This document shows positions 1 to 7,873 of a stretch of DNA of 18,650 bases, piece by piece; the first letter of the stretch is position 1; each line of letters begins with the position of its first letter. The stretch covers positions 1 through 18,650 of the forward strand of contig JARDZO010000086.1 of the NCBI GenBank assembly GCA_029240815.1, given 5' to 3'. The notes beneath the pieces are model-generated. The model was not told where the DNA came from. It did no database searches and was given only the letters and a program-made list of their open reading frames with translations. The stretch comes from Brevibacillus sp. (GTDB taxonomy: Bacteria; Bacillota; Bacilli; Brevibacillales; Brevibacillaceae). The position numbers and the translations under genes are program-made.

Positions 1-110
1 TCGGACTGCCAGATCCACGTGGCTTTACTCTTTTTTTCCGCAGGGGAAAAGCCGAATAGAAAGCCGAGCGTAAGGCAGAGAACACTCAGGTAGATTCGCG
101 CGGCTTTCAT
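1..110 (-). CDS. Partial: N-terminus of a secreted paralogue of the GH18-like protein next to it
   Basis: Only the first 36 codons are inside the window; the gene runs off the left edge. The start is ATG at 110, with the ribosome binding site GGAG five bases upstream overlapping the stop of the preceding gene (2-nt gap), so the two are co-transcribed and probably coupled. The peptide begins MKAARIYLSVLC and has a hydrophobic stretch (about residues 6-22, through LGFLFGFSPA) that looks like a signal peptide or anchor. It is followed by KSKATWIWQS. The KATWIW motif recurs at residues 42-47 of the upstream gene, also just after its membrane segment, so the two are probably tandem paralogues. Function is inferred only from that similarity: an exported TIM-barrel, glycosidase-like protein acting on the polysaccharide made by this operon. 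Confidence 0.7.
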   Translation of the reverse strand, partial: MKAARIYLSVLCLTLGFLFGFSPAEKKSKATWIWQS

Positions 111-112
111 CG

Positions 113-1039
113 TTACTCCTCTCGTCTGCTCGCATGGAGCCAACTCTCGTAATCGTGAACAGCGCTACCCGCGAAGGCGGGATTTTCCGCAAGCTCGTCC
201 TGCAGGATCGCCAGTTGGCTCTCCATCTCGGCTGTTCCGTCCTGGTGAAAACTCACATTGGCGCCTTCCTTTGATTCCAATATATTGACCCCTACCACTA
301 CCGAGCCATTTTTTCGCGCATTGGCATCTGCGACGATGCTGTGCACGATGTCAACAATGCCATTCGGCCCCTTCGCGTGATTCCGATAGGCCATCAATGT
401 GATGCTGTCCAGACGCTCTACCATCCAGTTGCTCACTTTTTTTGCCTCTCCCGGTACGGTCACGGAATCGATCCAAAAGGGAAGATCAGCGCTGACCAGC
501 AAGCTGGAGTCTTTTTTTGTTTCCGCAATCAAATAGACGACATTCTTCATCCATTGCTGTATGACGGTGTCCTGATCCGTCTTCCATTCAGATAAAAGGT
601 ACGGTTCTATGTCTACGTGGATGCCTTGAAATCGCTCTTCTGATTTAGCCGAACGGTTATAGGCTTTCACCCAGGAGATAAGATCACTAATGCTCTCACG
701 ATTTGCAGCCAATGCCCAGTTCGGATCACCTCCCAAAGCCTCGACCTTGATGGACGCTCGGCTTGCCGTTTTGATAAAGTCGCGATAATCCTGTGGGCGA
801 AGCGTTGTCGGCTCAATGTGCAGATAGATCAAATTGATGTCGTTTTGTTCGGCAAAGGCGACGATTTCCTCTGTTTGGGAGGAAATGATGCTGGCATCCC
901 AAATCCACGTCGCCTTGACATAGGCAGGGGTAGAGCGGAGCTGCAACAAGATCAACACAACGATCGAAACGCAGATGGCAGCAAACAGCCATACCCAGAC
1001 ATGGTGTATGCCAGTCCGTGCCCATCGCGGTATCAGCAT
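113..1039 (-). CDS. Membrane-anchored GH18-like TIM-barrel protein (probable glycosidase)
   Basis: A 308-aa protein with one N-terminal membrane segment (about residues 14-33) and an outside domain. The domain starts with KATWIWDAS and alternates beta strands and helices as a TIM barrel does. GIHVDIEP (residues 139-146; D143, E145) sits where GH18 enzymes carry their DxxDxDxE catalytic strand, and SADLPFW (183-189) and LMAYRN (215-220) resemble later GH18 strands. This is a remote likeness, not a clear family match. The start ATG at 1039 lies inside the end of the GlmU-like gene (shared ATGCTGA), indicating translational coupling; GGAGG lies only 3 nt before it. The next gene downstream is a paralogue. 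I infer cleavage, or binding without cleavage, of an amino-sugar polymer at the cell surface. An inactive structural relative cannot be excluded. Confidence 0.75.
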   Translation of the reverse strand: MLIPRWARTGIHHVWVWLFAAICVSIVVLILLQLRSTPAYVKATWIWDASIISSQTEEIVAFAEQNDINLIYLHIEPTTLRPQDYRDFIKTASRASIKVEALGGDPNWALAANRESISDLISWVKAYNRSAKSEERFQGIHVDIEPYLLSEWKTDQDTVIQQWMKNVVYLIAETKKDSSLLVSADLPFWIDSVTVPGEAKKVSNWMVERLDSITLMAYRNHAKGPNGIVDIVHSIVADANARKNGSVVVGVNILESKEGANVSFHQDGTAEMESQLAILQDELAENPAFAGSAVHDYESWLHASRREE

Positions 1040-2124
1040 CGTCCTCCGGTTGCTTGCGCAGATGCCAGCAACTGTTCCTCGATCAGATGACGCTCATCTG
1101 CTCGCTCATCTGACCTGCCCATTTCCCCCCTCACGAACGCGTACGGACCAATAATGGCGTCGCGCGTGATCTTGCTGCCTACGACTGTAGATGAGCTCAC
1201 CTGCACATGGCTCTCGATAGCACTGTCCATCACATGTGCGTTTGGCCCAATCGCGCACCCTTCCCCGATTCGGGTGTGTCCACTTAGATAGGAGCCTGGA
1301 TAGATAACCGTATCTGATCCGATCTGCACGTCCGAATCAATATAGGTCGAGACCGGATCAATGATCGTCACGCCACTCTTCATGTGGCGCTCATTGATTC
1401 GTTTTCGCAGTTTTTGTTCCATTTGCGCCAGTTGGATCCGGTCGTTTACACCTGACCCTTCTTCTGGATCATCCGCAGCATAGGCGCCAATCAGGCAGCC
1501 TTGATCCTGCAAGATGGACAGCACGTCCGGCAAGTAGTACTCCCCTTGCGCGTTATCGTTGGATACGAGCGGAATCGTCTCAAACAGCTTGCGATTATCG
1601 AAGCAAAAGATACCTGTGCTGATCTCACACACCTTTTTCTGGCCCAAGGTAGCATCCTTTTCTTCCACAATCCGTCTGACGTTGCCGCTCTCGTCACGGA
1701 TGATCCTGCCATATCCGGTCGGATCGTCCACGATCGCTGTCAATACAGTAGCCGCTGCTCCCCTCTCCCGGTGATAGGAGAGGAGTTGATGCAACGTCTC
1801 TTTTCGTACCAACGGTGTATCTCCATTTAATACGAGGGTGATTCCTTCCTGATTTTCCAATGCTTCACGGCACATCCACACGGCGTGCGCTGTCCCCAAC
1901 TGCTCTTGTTGATGGGCGTAGCTGACGCGGTCTCCCAGTTGATGCATGACCGCTTCTGCACCGTGGCCGATCACCACGACAAGTTTGTGCAATGCCAGAT
2001 CTTCCACTGCTTCGACGACGTGCTCGATCATTGGCTTGCCGCAAACCGGATGCATGACCTTGTACAATCGCGACTTCATCCGCGTTCCTTTTCCGGCAGC
2101 CAATATAACTGCATGTATGTTCAT
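1033..2124 (-). CDS. glmU: Truncated GlmU: UDP-GlcNAc pyrophosphorylase lacking the acetyltransferase active site
   Basis: The N-terminal half is a standard GlmU uridylyltransferase: VILAAGKGTRMKSRLYKV nucleotide-binding loop (residues 6-23), QLGTAHAV, GDTPL, GYGRIIRDE and NDNAQGEYYLPDV. It makes UDP-GlcNAc from GlcNAc-1-P and UTP. From about residue 250 it enters the left-handed beta-helix (IGSDTVIYPG) and follows Bacillus GlmU up to IGPYAFVR (about 325-332). It then changes to an unrelated charged tail of about 31 residues and stops at 363; the Bacillus enzyme is about 456 residues. The missing part carries the acetyl-CoA and GlcN-1-P catalytic residues, so acetyltransferase activity should be absent. 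The stop overlaps the next start, so this is an established end and not a fresh frameshift. The ATG at 2124 overlaps the upstream stop (ATGA). A full-length glmU is presumably elsewhere. Confidence 0.93.
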   Translation of the reverse strand: MNIHAVILAAGKGTRMKSRLYKVMHPVCGKPMIEHVVEAVEDLALHKLVVVIGHGAEAVMHQLGDRVSYAHQQEQLGTAHAVWMCREALENQEGITLVLNGDTPLVRKETLHQLLSYHRERGAAATVLTAIVDDPTGYGRIIRDESGNVRRIVEEKDATLGQKKVCEISTGIFCFDNRKLFETIPLVSNDNAQGEYYLPDVLSILQDQGCLIGAYAADDPEEGSGVNDRIQLAQMEQKLRKRINERHMKSGVTIIDPVSTYIDSDVQIGSDTVIYPGSYLSGHTRIGEGCAIGPNAHVMDSAIESHVQVSSSTVVGSKITRDAIIGPYAFVRGEMGRSDERADERHLIEEQLLASAQATGGRC

Positions 2125-2327
2125 CCGATTCCCTCCGTCCCGTCCAGCTCGCTCTCTCTATACGCTCGAAGCTGGATCTCCCGCTCGAAGTAAGGCTTTA
2201 ATTCATAGGTTAATGTGTCAATCATCATTCCAAGGTTGATATCTTTCCTCTGCACGCCCAGCTGATAGGCCTGGAGCATGATCTCCAGCAAAATCTCCTG
2301 ATTCAACGTTCGATTCGAGGTGCTCAT
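2121..2327 (-). CDS. Small hydrophilic protein of unknown function within the polysaccharide operon (68 aa)
   Basis: I chose ATG at 2327 because AAAGGAGG lies 9 nt before it. An in-frame ATG at 2357 would add ten residues but has no ribosome binding site. The protein begins MSTSNRTLNQEILLEI and is predicted to be mostly helical and soluble, with LGVQRKDINLGMMIDTLTYE in the middle and a basic/acidic C-terminal helix (KPYFEREIQLRAYRESE). I do not recognise the family. Its stop overlaps the start of the truncated glmU by ATGA, so the two are translationally coupled and are likely made in similar amounts. It could be a partner or regulator of the sugar-nucleotide enzymes, but nothing in the sequence proves that. 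Confidence 0.75.
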   Translation of the reverse strand: MSTSNRTLNQEILLEIMLQAYQLGVQRKDINLGMMIDTLTYELKPYFEREIQLRAYRESELDGTEGIG

Positions 2328-2378
2328 GTACTCAATCCTCCTTTTATCGTCCTTCATTGTGAGTAAGGACGGGCGTTG

Positions 2379-4211
2379 CTATTCGACTGTTACACTTTTT
2401 GCTAAATTCCGCGGACGATCCACATCATTTCCTAAAGCAACCGAGGTGTAATAGGCGATCAGCTGAAGAGGAATAACGCTCAAGATCGGAGTCAATAACG
2501 AATCTGTTGATGGAATCAAGCACACATCATCCACAGATCGATGCAGCTCCACGTTGTCTTCCAGCGCTATCCCGAGCACGTTTGCCCCTCTCGCTTTCAC
2601 TTCCGTAATGTTACTGACCATTTTTTCGTGCAGCTCCGCTTGCGTAGACAGCGCGATGACACGTGTCCCCTCCTGAATGAGCGCCAGTGTCCCGTGTTTG
2701 AGCTCTCCAGCCGCATAAGCCTCAGAATGAATGTAGGAGATTTCTTTCAGCTTCAGCGACCCTTCCTGCGAGACCGCGTAATCGAGACCGCGCCCGATGA
2801 AGAACAGATGTCCTTCGTCCTTGATGGATTGGGCAAACGCGTGAATTCCTTCTGCGTGGGAGAGAACCGCCTCCACCTGCTCAGGAAGCTTTTGCAAGGC
2901 CGCGATCAAGGACTTTCTCTCTGGAGAGGACAGCGTCTCCTTCTCTTGTGCCAAATACAATCCGAGTAAATAAAATGCGACCAACTGGGAGGTATACGCC
3001 TTGGTAGAAGCAACCGCGATTTCCGGGCCTGCGTTCGTCGTGATCAGGTGATCGGCCTCTCGCGCAATGGAGCTGCCCACGACATTCGTAATCGCCAAAA
3101 TGATAGAGCCGTGACGTTTCGCCTCCCGCAAGGCAGCCAGCGTATCCGCCGTCTCACCTGACTGACTGACGACGATCGTGAGGCTTTTCCCTTTGAAAAG
3201 GGGCCGTCTGTAACGAAACTCCGACGCCACATCTACTTCCACAGGGATCTGAGCCAGACTTTCAATCACGTGCTTTCCAATCATTCCTGCGTGGTAGGCC
3301 GTTCCGCAGGCGACTATGTATATTTTTTCGATCCCCTTGACTGCTTCAGTCGACAGTTGAAGATCCGGGAACACAATTTGTTGTCCCGCTTCGTCAATAC
3401 GCCCAGTCATGGTGTTGCGCAGAGCACGCGGCTGTTCGTGAATTTCTTTGAGCATGTAATGCTCGTATCCGTCTTTTTCTGCCTGCTCCTTGTCCCACTC
3501 GATTCGCAACAAGTCTCGTTCGATCAGTTGATTCGTCTCCAGACTCATTACAGTGACCGAATCTTTGGTCAATATGGCCAGGTCGCCATCCTCGAGAACG
3601 TAGACATCGCGCGTATGCTCCAGTACAGCGGGAATATCCGAGCCGATGAAGTTCTCTCCGGTACCTACCCCGATGATCAACGGGCTAGCGAGCCGGACGG
3701 CAATCAGTTTGTCCGGCTCATGCTCCGTCATGACACCCAGTGCATACGCCCCGCGAATTTTGCCAGCCACTTGCTGTACCGTGGAAACGATGTCTCCGTC
3801 GTACAATTCCGCCAGCAAATGGACGATGACCTCCGTGTCTGTCTGCGAAGCAAATACGACTCCCCGCTCTTCCAGCTCGTGCTTGAGATCCAGGTAGTTT
3901 TCGATGATTCCGTTGTGTACAATCGCGAATTTTCCTGACTGATCAAAGTGCGGATGAGAATTTTCATCCGACGGACGTCCATGTGTCGCCCAGCGAGTAT
4001 GACCAATGCCAATCGCTCCCTGCAGGCTGGATTTCTCCGCCTGCTCCTCCAGCGCATCGATGCGTCCTTTTGATTTGCAAATCGCAATCGTCGACCCATC
4101 GCAAACAGCAATCCCTGCTGAGTCGTAGCCGCGGTATTCGAGTTTTTTCAGTCCATTGATCAAGATGGATTGTGCTTCTCTGTTGCCGATATATCCCATG
4201 ATTCCGCACAT
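2379..4211 (-). CDS. glmS: Glutamine:fructose-6-phosphate aminotransferase (isomerizing)
   Basis: It converts fructose-6-P and glutamine to glucosamine-6-P and glutamate, the entry step to UDP-GlcNAc, in the cytosol. The start is ATG at 4211, giving MCGIMGYIG. Removal of Met exposes the N-terminal Cys nucleophile of class II glutamine amidotransferases; a TTG three codons upstream would bury it. GGGAGG lies 10 nt before the ATG. The glutaminase domain (about 1-230) has GHTRWATHG, HNGIIENY and TDTEV. Two SIS sugar-isomerase domains follow (about 290-610) with VACGTAYHAG, SQSGETADT, ASTKAYTSQ and the terminal LAKSVTVE. At 610 residues it is slightly longer than Bacillus GlmS (about 600). It lies 17 nt behind the dehydrogenase gene, which leaves no room for a glmS ribozyme, so the usual GlcN-6-P mRNA feedback should not act from a leader here. 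It is probably a second, dedicated copy. Confidence 0.97.
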   Translation of the reverse strand: MCGIMGYIGNREAQSILINGLKKLEYRGYDSAGIAVCDGSTIAICKSKGRIDALEEQAEKSSLQGAIGIGHTRWATHGRPSDENSHPHFDQSGKFAIVHNGIIENYLDLKHELEERGVVFASQTDTEVIVHLLAELYDGDIVSTVQQVAGKIRGAYALGVMTEHEPDKLIAVRLASPLIIGVGTGENFIGSDIPAVLEHTRDVYVLEDGDLAILTKDSVTVMSLETNQLIERDLLRIEWDKEQAEKDGYEHYMLKEIHEQPRALRNTMTGRIDEAGQQIVFPDLQLSTEAVKGIEKIYIVACGTAYHAGMIGKHVIESLAQIPVEVDVASEFRYRRPLFKGKSLTIVVSQSGETADTLAALREAKRHGSIILAITNVVGSSIAREADHLITTNAGPEIAVASTKAYTSQLVAFYLLGLYLAQEKETLSSPERKSLIAALQKLPEQVEAVLSHAEGIHAFAQSIKDEGHLFFIGRGLDYAVSQEGSLKLKEISYIHSEAYAAGELKHGTLALIQEGTRVIALSTQAELHEKMVSNITEVKARGANVLGIALEDNVELHRSVDDVCLIPSTDSLLTPILSVIPLQLIAYYTSVALGNDVDRPRNLAKSVTVE

Positions 4212-4228
4212 GTTAAGCAATCCTCCCT

Positions 4229-5590
4229 TTATGCCAGCATACTAACCATTTCTTTTTCCTGACTAATCGCGACAGCATTCCCGATTTTGTAAATGTTCGC
4301 GTTTGTAATCCCGTCAAAGGCGTTGCGTGTGTCAATAATGGCAACCCCGAGGTCTGCCAGTGCCTGATAGTCGAAACAACGGTGATTGGTGATCAAAACC
4401 ATGCAATCGTACTTCTTGAATTCTTCCGGATCGTTGTCGATGGACTGAACGACTTGTCCTTCCTTGTCCACAAAGCTCTGCGCATACGGATCGAAATAAT
4501 CAACTTTTGCCCCGTTTTTGGCGAACAGCTCGTAGATTTCCAATCCAGGTGATTCGCGCAGATCATCCACATCTGGCTTGTAGGCCATACCGAGTATCAG
4601 AATTCTGGAGTTCTTGATTGCTTTGGCGTAAAGATTGAGAACCTGACTGGTCTTGTTCAGAACGTAGTCTGGCATATTGTCGTTGATTGATTGGGCAATC
4701 TCGATAAACTGGCTGTGGAAGCGGAACCCTTTGGCCTTCCAGGACAAGTACATTGGATCGAGCGGGATGCAGTGCCCGCCAATCCCCGGTCCCGGATAGA
4801 AAGGCATGAATCCAAAAGGCTTGGTCGATGCCGCTTTGATAACCTCCCACACGTTAATACCCATTTTGTCGCACATCATCGCCATTTCGTTCATAAAAGC
4901 GATATTGACGCTGCGGAACGTGTTTTCCAGCAGCTTGGACATTTCCGCTACTTTTGGTGAGGAGACGGGAACGACCGTTTTTACCAGATTGCCATACAGC
5001 AAGGTGCCAAGCTCGATGCATTTTGGGGTCGTGCCCCCGATGATTTTCGGTGTATTGTGGGTGGTAAACAGTCGGTTACCCGGATCGACACGCTCAGGAG
5101 AGTAGCAGAGGAAAAAGTCTACGCCTGCCACGTAACCGAGCTTTTCAAACTCACGCTGAATCAATTCCTCTGTGGTTCCGGGATAGGTGGTGCTCTCCAG
5201 CGTGATCAGCATGCCTTGTCTCATGTATGTTTTCATTTGATCGACTACATGAATGATATAGGAGGTGTCCGGGTCTTGGTTGGGACTGAGTGGAGTGGGT
5301 ACGCAAATGCTGACCGCATCCAGCTCCGCGAGTACACTGTAGTCAGCAGTTGGGAAGAAACGTCCTTCCGCCATGCATTCCTGAAGCGTTTCATTGGAAA
5401 TATCCTGAATGTGCGAAATGCCCGCTTTCAGATTCTCCACCTTGCGTGCATCCAGATCGACCCCCGTTACCGTGTAGCCGCTTTTTAGCGTTTCGATTGC
5501 CAAGGGCAGACCCACATATCCCAATCCGATAATGCCAACTTGAGCTGTTTTCATTTGAATCTTTTGTTTTAACTCCTCGTATCTTCCCAT
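4229..5590 (-). CDS. Nucleotide-sugar 6-dehydrogenase, UDP-GlcNAc (WbpA/WecC-like) type
   Basis: A 453-aa NAD-dependent four-electron dehydrogenase that oxidises C6 of a UDP-hexose to the uronic acid. The N-terminal Rossmann fold has VGIIGLGYVGLPLA (residues 18-31) with an acidic VTGVDLD at the second strand. STTYPGTTEE (133-142) and CYSPERVDPG (162-171) follow. The catalytic cysteine is C274 in PGPGIGGHCIPLDPMYL (266-282). The C-terminal NAD-sugar domain contains ILGMAYKPDVDDLRESP. The PFYPGPGIGGHCIP form is typical of UDP-GlcNAc or UDP-ManNAc dehydrogenases and unlike the shorter UDP-glucose (TuaD/Ugd) signature. With glmS and a glmU-like gene behind it, UDP-GlcNAc is the most likely substrate, giving UDP-GlcNAcA; the exact sugar is inference. 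ATG at 5590 is preceded by AGAAGGAG at good spacing. Confidence 0.9.
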   Translation of the reverse strand: MGRYEELKQKIQMKTAQVGIIGLGYVGLPLAIETLKSGYTVTGVDLDARKVENLKAGISHIQDISNETLQECMAEGRFFPTADYSVLAELDAVSICVPTPLSPNQDPDTSYIIHVVDQMKTYMRQGMLITLESTTYPGTTEELIQREFEKLGYVAGVDFFLCYSPERVDPGNRLFTTHNTPKIIGGTTPKCIELGTLLYGNLVKTVVPVSSPKVAEMSKLLENTFRSVNIAFMNEMAMMCDKMGINVWEVIKAASTKPFGFMPFYPGPGIGGHCIPLDPMYLSWKAKGFRFHSQFIEIAQSINDNMPDYVLNKTSQVLNLYAKAIKNSRILILGMAYKPDVDDLRESPGLEIYELFAKNGAKVDYFDPYAQSFVDKEGQVVQSIDNDPEEFKKYDCMVLITNHRCFDYQALADLGVAIIDTRNAFDGITNANIYKIGNAVAISQEKEMVSMLA

Positions 5591-5612
5591 TGTTGTTCCA
5601 CTCCTTCTCTCT

Positions 5613-6401
5613 TTATGAAATCAGCCGTTTTACTCTCGCTTCCAGCTCCACCGGGGAAAACGGCTTGGTAATATAGTCAGATGCGCCAAGAGCAAATGAT
5701 TTTTGGACATCCTCTTCCAGGCGTATGTCTGTCAGAATGACGATTTTACTAGCGCAGTCATTTTCAGTGTGCTTGATGCGCTCCATCAGCTGGTAGCCAT
5801 TGATCACTGGCAAATTCAGATCGGTAATGACCAGATCAGGCATGATTTCCTGGAATTTCTGCATCCCCTCCATCCCGTCGCTGGCTACGTTGACCTGATA
5901 GCCTTTGCGCTCCAGATAGATGGTCAAAAATTCGTTTACCGTCTGGTCTGAATTGATGAGCAGGATGCTTGTCTGATCCTCTTCGCTGTCAACAGACACT
6001 GGATCATATATGTGAATTTCCCCGAAGCCTTCCAGTTCTTTGATATCCTGGATCATTCTCATGAGCATTTGTCCAGACGAGCGTGAGCTTTCGGGAAAGC
6101 TGGCGATCAGCATGCTGCCTGACAAAAGGTGTTTCTCCAGTAAGTAATCCTTGACTCGCAGGGCGTGAAAATGGGTGTCACTCAACTTTTGCCGCTCCAA
6201 TAGCACACCCAAAATATTTTTCGTCTTGTCGTACGCATAATGAGCTGTCACATCAGGTGTATCCGTATCAAAAGCGACTTTGATCGCTTCCAGCCCTTCT
6301 TTCGAGAGATTTTTGCAAGTCACCAAAATAACCCCACACGATGTTTGGTTCGATTCCATTTCACCGAGAAGCTGATAAAAAGCTGGTACGAGATTACTCA
6401 T
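5613..6401 (-). CDS. Response-regulator-like protein: divergent N-terminal domain plus receiver with altered acidic pocket
   Basis: The C-terminal 120 residues are a receiver domain: phospho-acceptor D194 in DLVITDLNLP, T224 in VILTDIR and K246 in DYITKPFSP are all in place. The usual pair of metal-binding acids after strand 1 is replaced: ILLINSDQ (147-153) has N150 and S151 where most receivers have Asp-Asp. The N-terminal part (about 20-125) is not a known output domain by eye. Its strand/helix order, with AHYAYDKTKNILGVLL (53-68) and GSMLIASFPESSRSSGQML (95-113), is reminiscent of a GGDEF domain that has lost its catalytic motif; I rate that likeness as tentative. There is no DNA-binding domain, so it probably acts through protein contacts. 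Its ATG overlaps the synthase stop (ATGA), suggesting that it controls the synthase directly. Confidence 0.85.
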   Translation of the reverse strand: MSNLVPAFYQLLGEMESNQTSCGVILVTCKNLSKEGLEAIKVAFDTDTPDVTAHYAYDKTKNILGVLLERQKLSDTHFHALRVKDYLLEKHLLSGSMLIASFPESSRSSGQMLMRMIQDIKELEGFGEIHIYDPVSVDSEEDQTSILLINSDQTVNEFLTIYLERKGYQVNVASDGMEGMQKFQEIMPDLVITDLNLPVINGYQLMERIKHTENDCASKIVILTDIRLEEDVQKSFALGASDYITKPFSPVELEARVKRLIS

Positions 6402-7840
6402 CCTCTTGCCTCCACACTCGAAATGTTTTTGTTGCTCTCAGCTTGCCAGCTCTTGCGTGTCATCGCTCCCCACGAATTGTTATTGCTCAAGTATTCGATG
6501 TGTCCGAGGAATCTCCAGATGACACCGACCTGACGATAGCCAAAGAACATCAAGATTGTATAGAAAAGCATTTTGACGATATCCCGGATACGCGGATAGC
6601 GACGAAACGCGATTTCCTCCAGCAGCAGCGCACCGACTCCCAACAATATGCCGTAAATGATATTGAGCAGTCCGTACAGCAGGAGAACTTGCCCATTCGT
6701 CATGTCCATGAGTGTGTACCCAATCAGAGCCAGCAGCCCTGTGAGACGGAAGTACGGGTTGAGCGTCTCAAACAAGATATTGAAAGGCAAAGTTAGCATC
6801 CCGAATAACTTATATTTCGGACGCAGGACCATATTCTTTCCGTACTCGATCATGTTTTTCAGATTGCCGCGCCCCCATCTGCGCCGTTGGCTGCCCAATA
6901 TTCGGAACGAGTCCGGAGCTTGCGTCCAACAGACCGCATCCGGGCAGAAGGTGACGCGATAAGGGAGTTTATTTTCCAGCATGTACTTGTGGAGCTTGAT
7001 GATGATGTTCATGTCTTCACCCGGATAGCCCTCGCGATAGCCGCCGACTTTGATCACATAGTCTTTGCGAAAGACTCCAAAGGCCCCAGACACGATGATC
7101 AAACCGTTGATGGCACTCCAGCCAATCCTTCCCCCGAGAAAAGCCTTGAGGTATTCGACTGATTGCATCATCGGTAAAAACTTGTCCGGCAGGCGAATGT
7201 CGCTGACGACCCCGTCTTCGATCTTGCAGCCGTTCGCGATCCGAATATCGCCGCCAATTGCGACTGTCTCATCCGGATTTTCCATGTAGACTTTGGCGAT
7301 TCGAATCAGCGCATCTTTTTCCAGCAGGGAATCGGCGTCGATCGAAGCGATCAGCGGGTAGTGCGCGACGTTGATCCCTGCATTCAGTGAGTCTGCCTTT
7401 CCGCTATTTTCTTTGTCAATCAGATAAAGATTGGGGAAAGCAGGATTGTGGTAAATTCCCCGGATGTTCGACGTATGCAAGAGCGGCTGAACAGGCATGT
7501 TCGCCGATGCTTCGAGCTTGAACTCACGAGCCAGTACTTGCAGGGTATCGTCTTTGGATCCGTCATTGATCACGATCACTTCATATCGCGGATAGTTGAG
7601 TGAGAGCAGGGATCGCACATTCTCGATAATTGTCAGTTCTTCATTGTAGGCCGGTACCAGGATCGATATCGGCGGGACTTGTTCCGAGCCTGACAACGCC
7701 TGAAACCTGGAGTAGATGGAGCTTTTTAAGATCCCGACGATGCTCTTGAAGGAGAACATCATAATGATGAAATACAACGAATTAATCGCAATCACATAGT
7801 AGACAGCGAACATTCCGTAATAGAGTAGAAAATCACGCAT
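6398..7840 (-). CDS. Processive family-2 glycosyltransferase, polysaccharide synthase (PgaC/IcaA-like)
   Basis: A 480-aa membrane enzyme expected to polymerise sugar units from UDP-sugars and move the chain across the membrane. A membrane segment lies at about residues 4-31. The cytosolic GT-A domain carries ILVPAYNEE (60-68), INDGSKDDT (91-99), the DAD metal motif D168/D170 in ASIDADSLLEKDAL, GYPGEDMNI with acceptor-binding E275/D276, and QRRRW (318-322), which marks processive synthases. Several hydrophobic segments follow (about 345-377, 383-410 and 422-445). The organisation matches poly-GlcNAc synthases (PgaC/IcaA) and hyaluronan/cellulose-type synthases. A GlcNAc-based product is inferred from the adjacent glmS and UDP-GlcNAc dehydrogenase-type genes. 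ATG at 7840 follows GGGAGGGGAGG. Confidence 0.92.
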   Translation of the reverse strand: MRDFLLYYGMFAVYYVIAINSLYFIIMMFSFKSIVGILKSSIYSRFQALSGSEQVPPISILVPAYNEELTIIENVRSLLSLNYPRYEVIVINDGSKDDTLQVLAREFKLEASANMPVQPLLHTSNIRGIYHNPAFPNLYLIDKENSGKADSLNAGINVAHYPLIASIDADSLLEKDALIRIAKVYMENPDETVAIGGDIRIANGCKIEDGVVSDIRLPDKFLPMMQSVEYLKAFLGGRIGWSAINGLIIVSGAFGVFRKDYVIKVGGYREGYPGEDMNIIIKLHKYMLENKLPYRVTFCPDAVCWTQAPDSFRILGSQRRRWGRGNLKNMIEYGKNMVLRPKYKLFGMLTLPFNILFETLNPYFRLTGLLALIGYTLMDMTNGQVLLLYGLLNIIYGILLGVGALLLEEIAFRRYPRIRDIVKMLFYTILMFFGYRQVGVIWRFLGHIEYLSNNNSWGAMTRKSWQAESNKNISSVEARG

Positions 7841-7873
7841 AGCTTCCTCCCCTCCCGCTTATCTTTGCCAAGC

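Noticed and set aside
1033..1100. Frameshift as the cause of the short GlmU
   Set aside because: No remnant of the missing GlmU segment is visible downstream in other frames, and the stop is integrated with the next start codon.
3270..3938. 222-codon open frame on the plus strand
   Set aside because: It lies wholly antisense to glmS, whose protein is unmistakable; no ribosome binding site or recognisable motif.
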